The translations under genes were made by a program, and so were the position numbers. Source: Roseicyclus amphidinii (lineage in GTDB: Bacteria; Pseudomonadota; Alphaproteobacteria; Rhodobacterales; Rhodobacteraceae). Taken from it: a stretch of DNA of 57,122 nt. A model generated the notes under the pieces. That model was given only the letters and a program-made list of their open reading frames with translations, was not told the origin of the DNA and made no database searches. The stretch lies in assembly GCF_030163755.1 (NCBI RefSeq), contig NZ_JASJOE010000020.1:1-57122 (forward strand), written 5' to 3'. Shown one piece after another: positions 55,887-57,122 of this stretch (positions are counted from its first letter, which is position 1; each line of letters starts with the position of its first letter).

Positions 55887-56269
55887 GTTTCCGTTTCGCA
55901 GACGCCCGGCCCCGCAGGCGGCCCAGCCTCACGCCGATGATCGACGTGGTCTTCCTGCTGCTCGTCTTCTTCATGCTCGCCGCCCGCTTCGGTCAGGAGG
56001 GCGCGCTCGACCTGTCGCTCGCGGGCGGCGGCGCGGGCGCATGGGAGGGGCCGCCGCGACTGGTGCAGGTGGAGGAACAGGGGCTGCGCCTGAACGGCGT
56101 GGCACGCGATGAACAGGGCCTGATTCAGGCTTTGACAGGCCTTGTAGGGTCTGAAACAGACCTCATCCTGATCCAGCCGGACGAGGGCGCGGCCCTCCAG
56201 CGCCTGCTCGACACCATGGCGCTGCTGCAGGGGGCGGGCTTCACCAATCTCGCCTTGGTGGAGCCATGA
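55883..56269 (+). CDS. exbD: ExbD-like subunit, first copy
   Basis: 128 residues with a GTG start overlapping exbB (GTGA). Short basic N-terminus, one transmembrane helix with the essential proton-carrying Asp (LTPMIDVVFLLLVFFML, Asp21) and a periplasmic domain ending GAGFTNLALVEP. Works with ExbB and TonB. Confidence 0.93.
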   Translation: MSFRFADARPRRRPSLTPMIDVVFLLLVFFMLAARFGQEGALDLSLAGGGAGAWEGPPRLVQVEEQGLRLNGVARDEQGLIQALTGLVGSETDLILIQPDEGAALQRLLDTMALLQGAGFTNLALVEP

Positions 56270-56649
56270 ATTTCGCCACCCCCCGCCCCCGCCGCGCAGC
56301 ACAGGACCGCGCCATCGTGCCGATGATCAACGTGGTCTTCCTGCTGCTGATCTTCTTCCTGATGACGGCAAGCCTCACCCCGCCGCCCCCGCTCGAGATC
56401 ACGCCGCCCACGGCGCAGGCCGATCCGACAGACCCTCAACCCGGCACGCTCTACATTGCCGCCGACGGCACGTTCGCCTTCGGCAGCACCACCGGCCCCG
56501 CGGCCCTCGACGCGCTGGCCGCAAGCCGCCCCGAAACGCTGCCGGTTCTCGCCGACGCGGGCCTGCCCGCCGCCGATCTCGCCCGCCTCCTGCCGCAACT
56601 TGCGGCGGCGGGCGTCACCGACATCCGCCTCGTCACGGTGCAGCCATGA
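56266..56649 (+). CDS. ExbD-like subunit, second copy with Asn for Asp
   Basis: 127 residues, paralogue of the preceding gene. Its helix reads VPMINVVFLLLIFFLM, so the proton-carrying Asp is Asn22. The periplasmic part (PQPGTLYIAADGTF, AGVTDIRLVTVQP) is intact. Likely forms a mixed dimer with the first ExbD in which only one helix can be protonated. Overlaps its neighbours by 4 bases on both sides. Confidence 0.9.
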   Translation: MNFATPRPRRAAQDRAIVPMINVVFLLLIFFLMTASLTPPPPLEITPPTAQADPTDPQPGTLYIAADGTFAFGSTTGPAALDALAASRPETLPVLADAGLPAADLARLLPQLAAAGVTDIRLVTVQP

Positions 56650-57122
56650 GGCGCGCGGTCGAGATCCTGGGCTTCCTCGGCCTCTCCGCCGCGGTCCACG
56701 CGGGCGTTGTCACGGGCCTTGGCGACGGCTTCGGCGGCCCGCAGGGGCAAGGGGCGGGCGGCGTCTCGCAAGCGACCCTGCAAGCCGCCCCCGAAAGCCT
56801 CGCCGCGCTGGCGGACCGCTGGTCTAGCGCGCCCGAGACGCCACGGGCCCCACAGGCGCTGCAAGCCCCGGACATGGCCACCGAGACACTGGAAATCAGA
56901 CCCGAAACCGCAGTGCAGAGCCTGTCACGGCCCGATCTACCGACCCTGCCCCAAACCGACCGGACCCCGACCCGCAGCGAGGCCGCACCGCCCCCCGCAT
57001 GGCGCGCGCCCGCGCTCGATCGGACCGCGCCGAGCCTGCAACAGGCCACCACCCCGACGCCCGGCACACCCACCGCGCAGGCCGACACAGCCCCCCGGCG
57101 CAGCGCGCCGCCGATGCTGGCG
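56646..57122 (+). CDS. tonB: TonB-like protein, cut by the window edge
   Basis: The first 159 residues only. One N-terminal helix (VEILGFLGLSAAVHAGVV) contains the Ser-x3-His pattern of TonB (Ser14, His18), followed by a long Pro/Ala/Gln/Thr-rich linker spanning the periplasm. The C-terminal receptor-binding domain lies beyond the window. Overlaps exbD2 by 4 bases. Position after ExbB-ExbD-ExbD strongly supports the call despite the missing domain. Confidence 0.8.
   Translation, partial: MRRAVEILGFLGLSAAVHAGVVTGLGDGFGGPQGQGAGGVSQATLQAAPESLAALADRWSSAPETPRAPQALQAPDMATETLEIRPETAVQSLSRPDLPTLPQTDRTPTRSEAAPPPAWRAPALDRTAPSLQQATTPTPGTPTAQADTAPRRSAPPMLA

Overview
The window looks like a chromosomal segment of a high-GC alphaproteobacterium of the family Rhodobacteraceae (Roseobacter/Rhodobacter group). 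Reasons: strong GC bias with many overlapping start/stop codons (ATGA, TGATG, GTGA), a serC-serA operon with an alphaproteobacterial leader RNA, a C-minus type ribosomal protein L36, MsrPQ beside fasciclin proteins, and intergenic repeats I recognise from this family. I saw no phage, insertion sequence, CRISPR array or other clear foreign island. Nearly all of it is ordinary chromosomal gene content.

Layout. 1-330: no gene, but an rRNA-type promoter points left out of the window. 330-3714: methionine sulfoxide repair (MsrQ, MsrP), two secreted fasciclin proteins (one Sec, one Tat) and an OB-fold protein, a periplasmic redox-stress neighbourhood. 3724-11925: ClpB with a heat-shock-like promoter, PyrF, NfeD/SPFH pair, a DinB polymerase with a zinc-ribbon front end, an N-formylglutamate amidohydrolase-like enzyme, tRNA-Val and L36. 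12030-14251: a cysteine-less caspase-like/peptidoglycan-binding protein coupled to a JAMM-like periplasmic protein. 14332-26243: the most intriguing locus, a branched-chain (Liv-type) ABC importer whose operon also has a long-chain acyl-CoA synthetase, a second PaaK-like adenylating protein with a degenerate P-loop and two small membrane proteins; it is divergent from a soluble PAS histidine kinase and its OmpR-type response regulator.

26292-33884: M20-type amidase, histidine phosphatase, a lone saccharopine dehydrogenase, then a phenylacetate set (PaaZ diverging from PaaI-PaaK-PaaR) with a TetR-type palindromic operator between them. 33970-38523: MtgA, a GST-QueG-epimerase operon, an L,D-transpeptidase and a CAP-domain lipoprotein. 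38835-43982: a 62-residue exported peptide, RlmN, an IalB-like protein, a Rhizobium-type asparaginase and a hybrid histidine kinase. 44087-48792: thiolase with MarR, then serA-serC behind a serC leader RNA. 49090-50321: a second MarR and a kynurenine-formamidase-like hydrolase. 50426-57122: a cobalamin riboswitch controlling BtuB, BtuF, BtuC, BtuD, ExbB, two ExbDs and a TonB-like protein cut by the window edge, i.e. a self-contained vitamin B12 uptake system with its own energiser.

The best candidates for undescribed biology are: the transporter/ligase/two-component locus; a paired palindromic element found once between genes and once in frame inside queG; the pseudo-caspase/JAMM-like pair; and an ExbD pair in which the second copy has Asn where the proton-carrying Asp should be. 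All calls come from reading the sequence; no database search was run.
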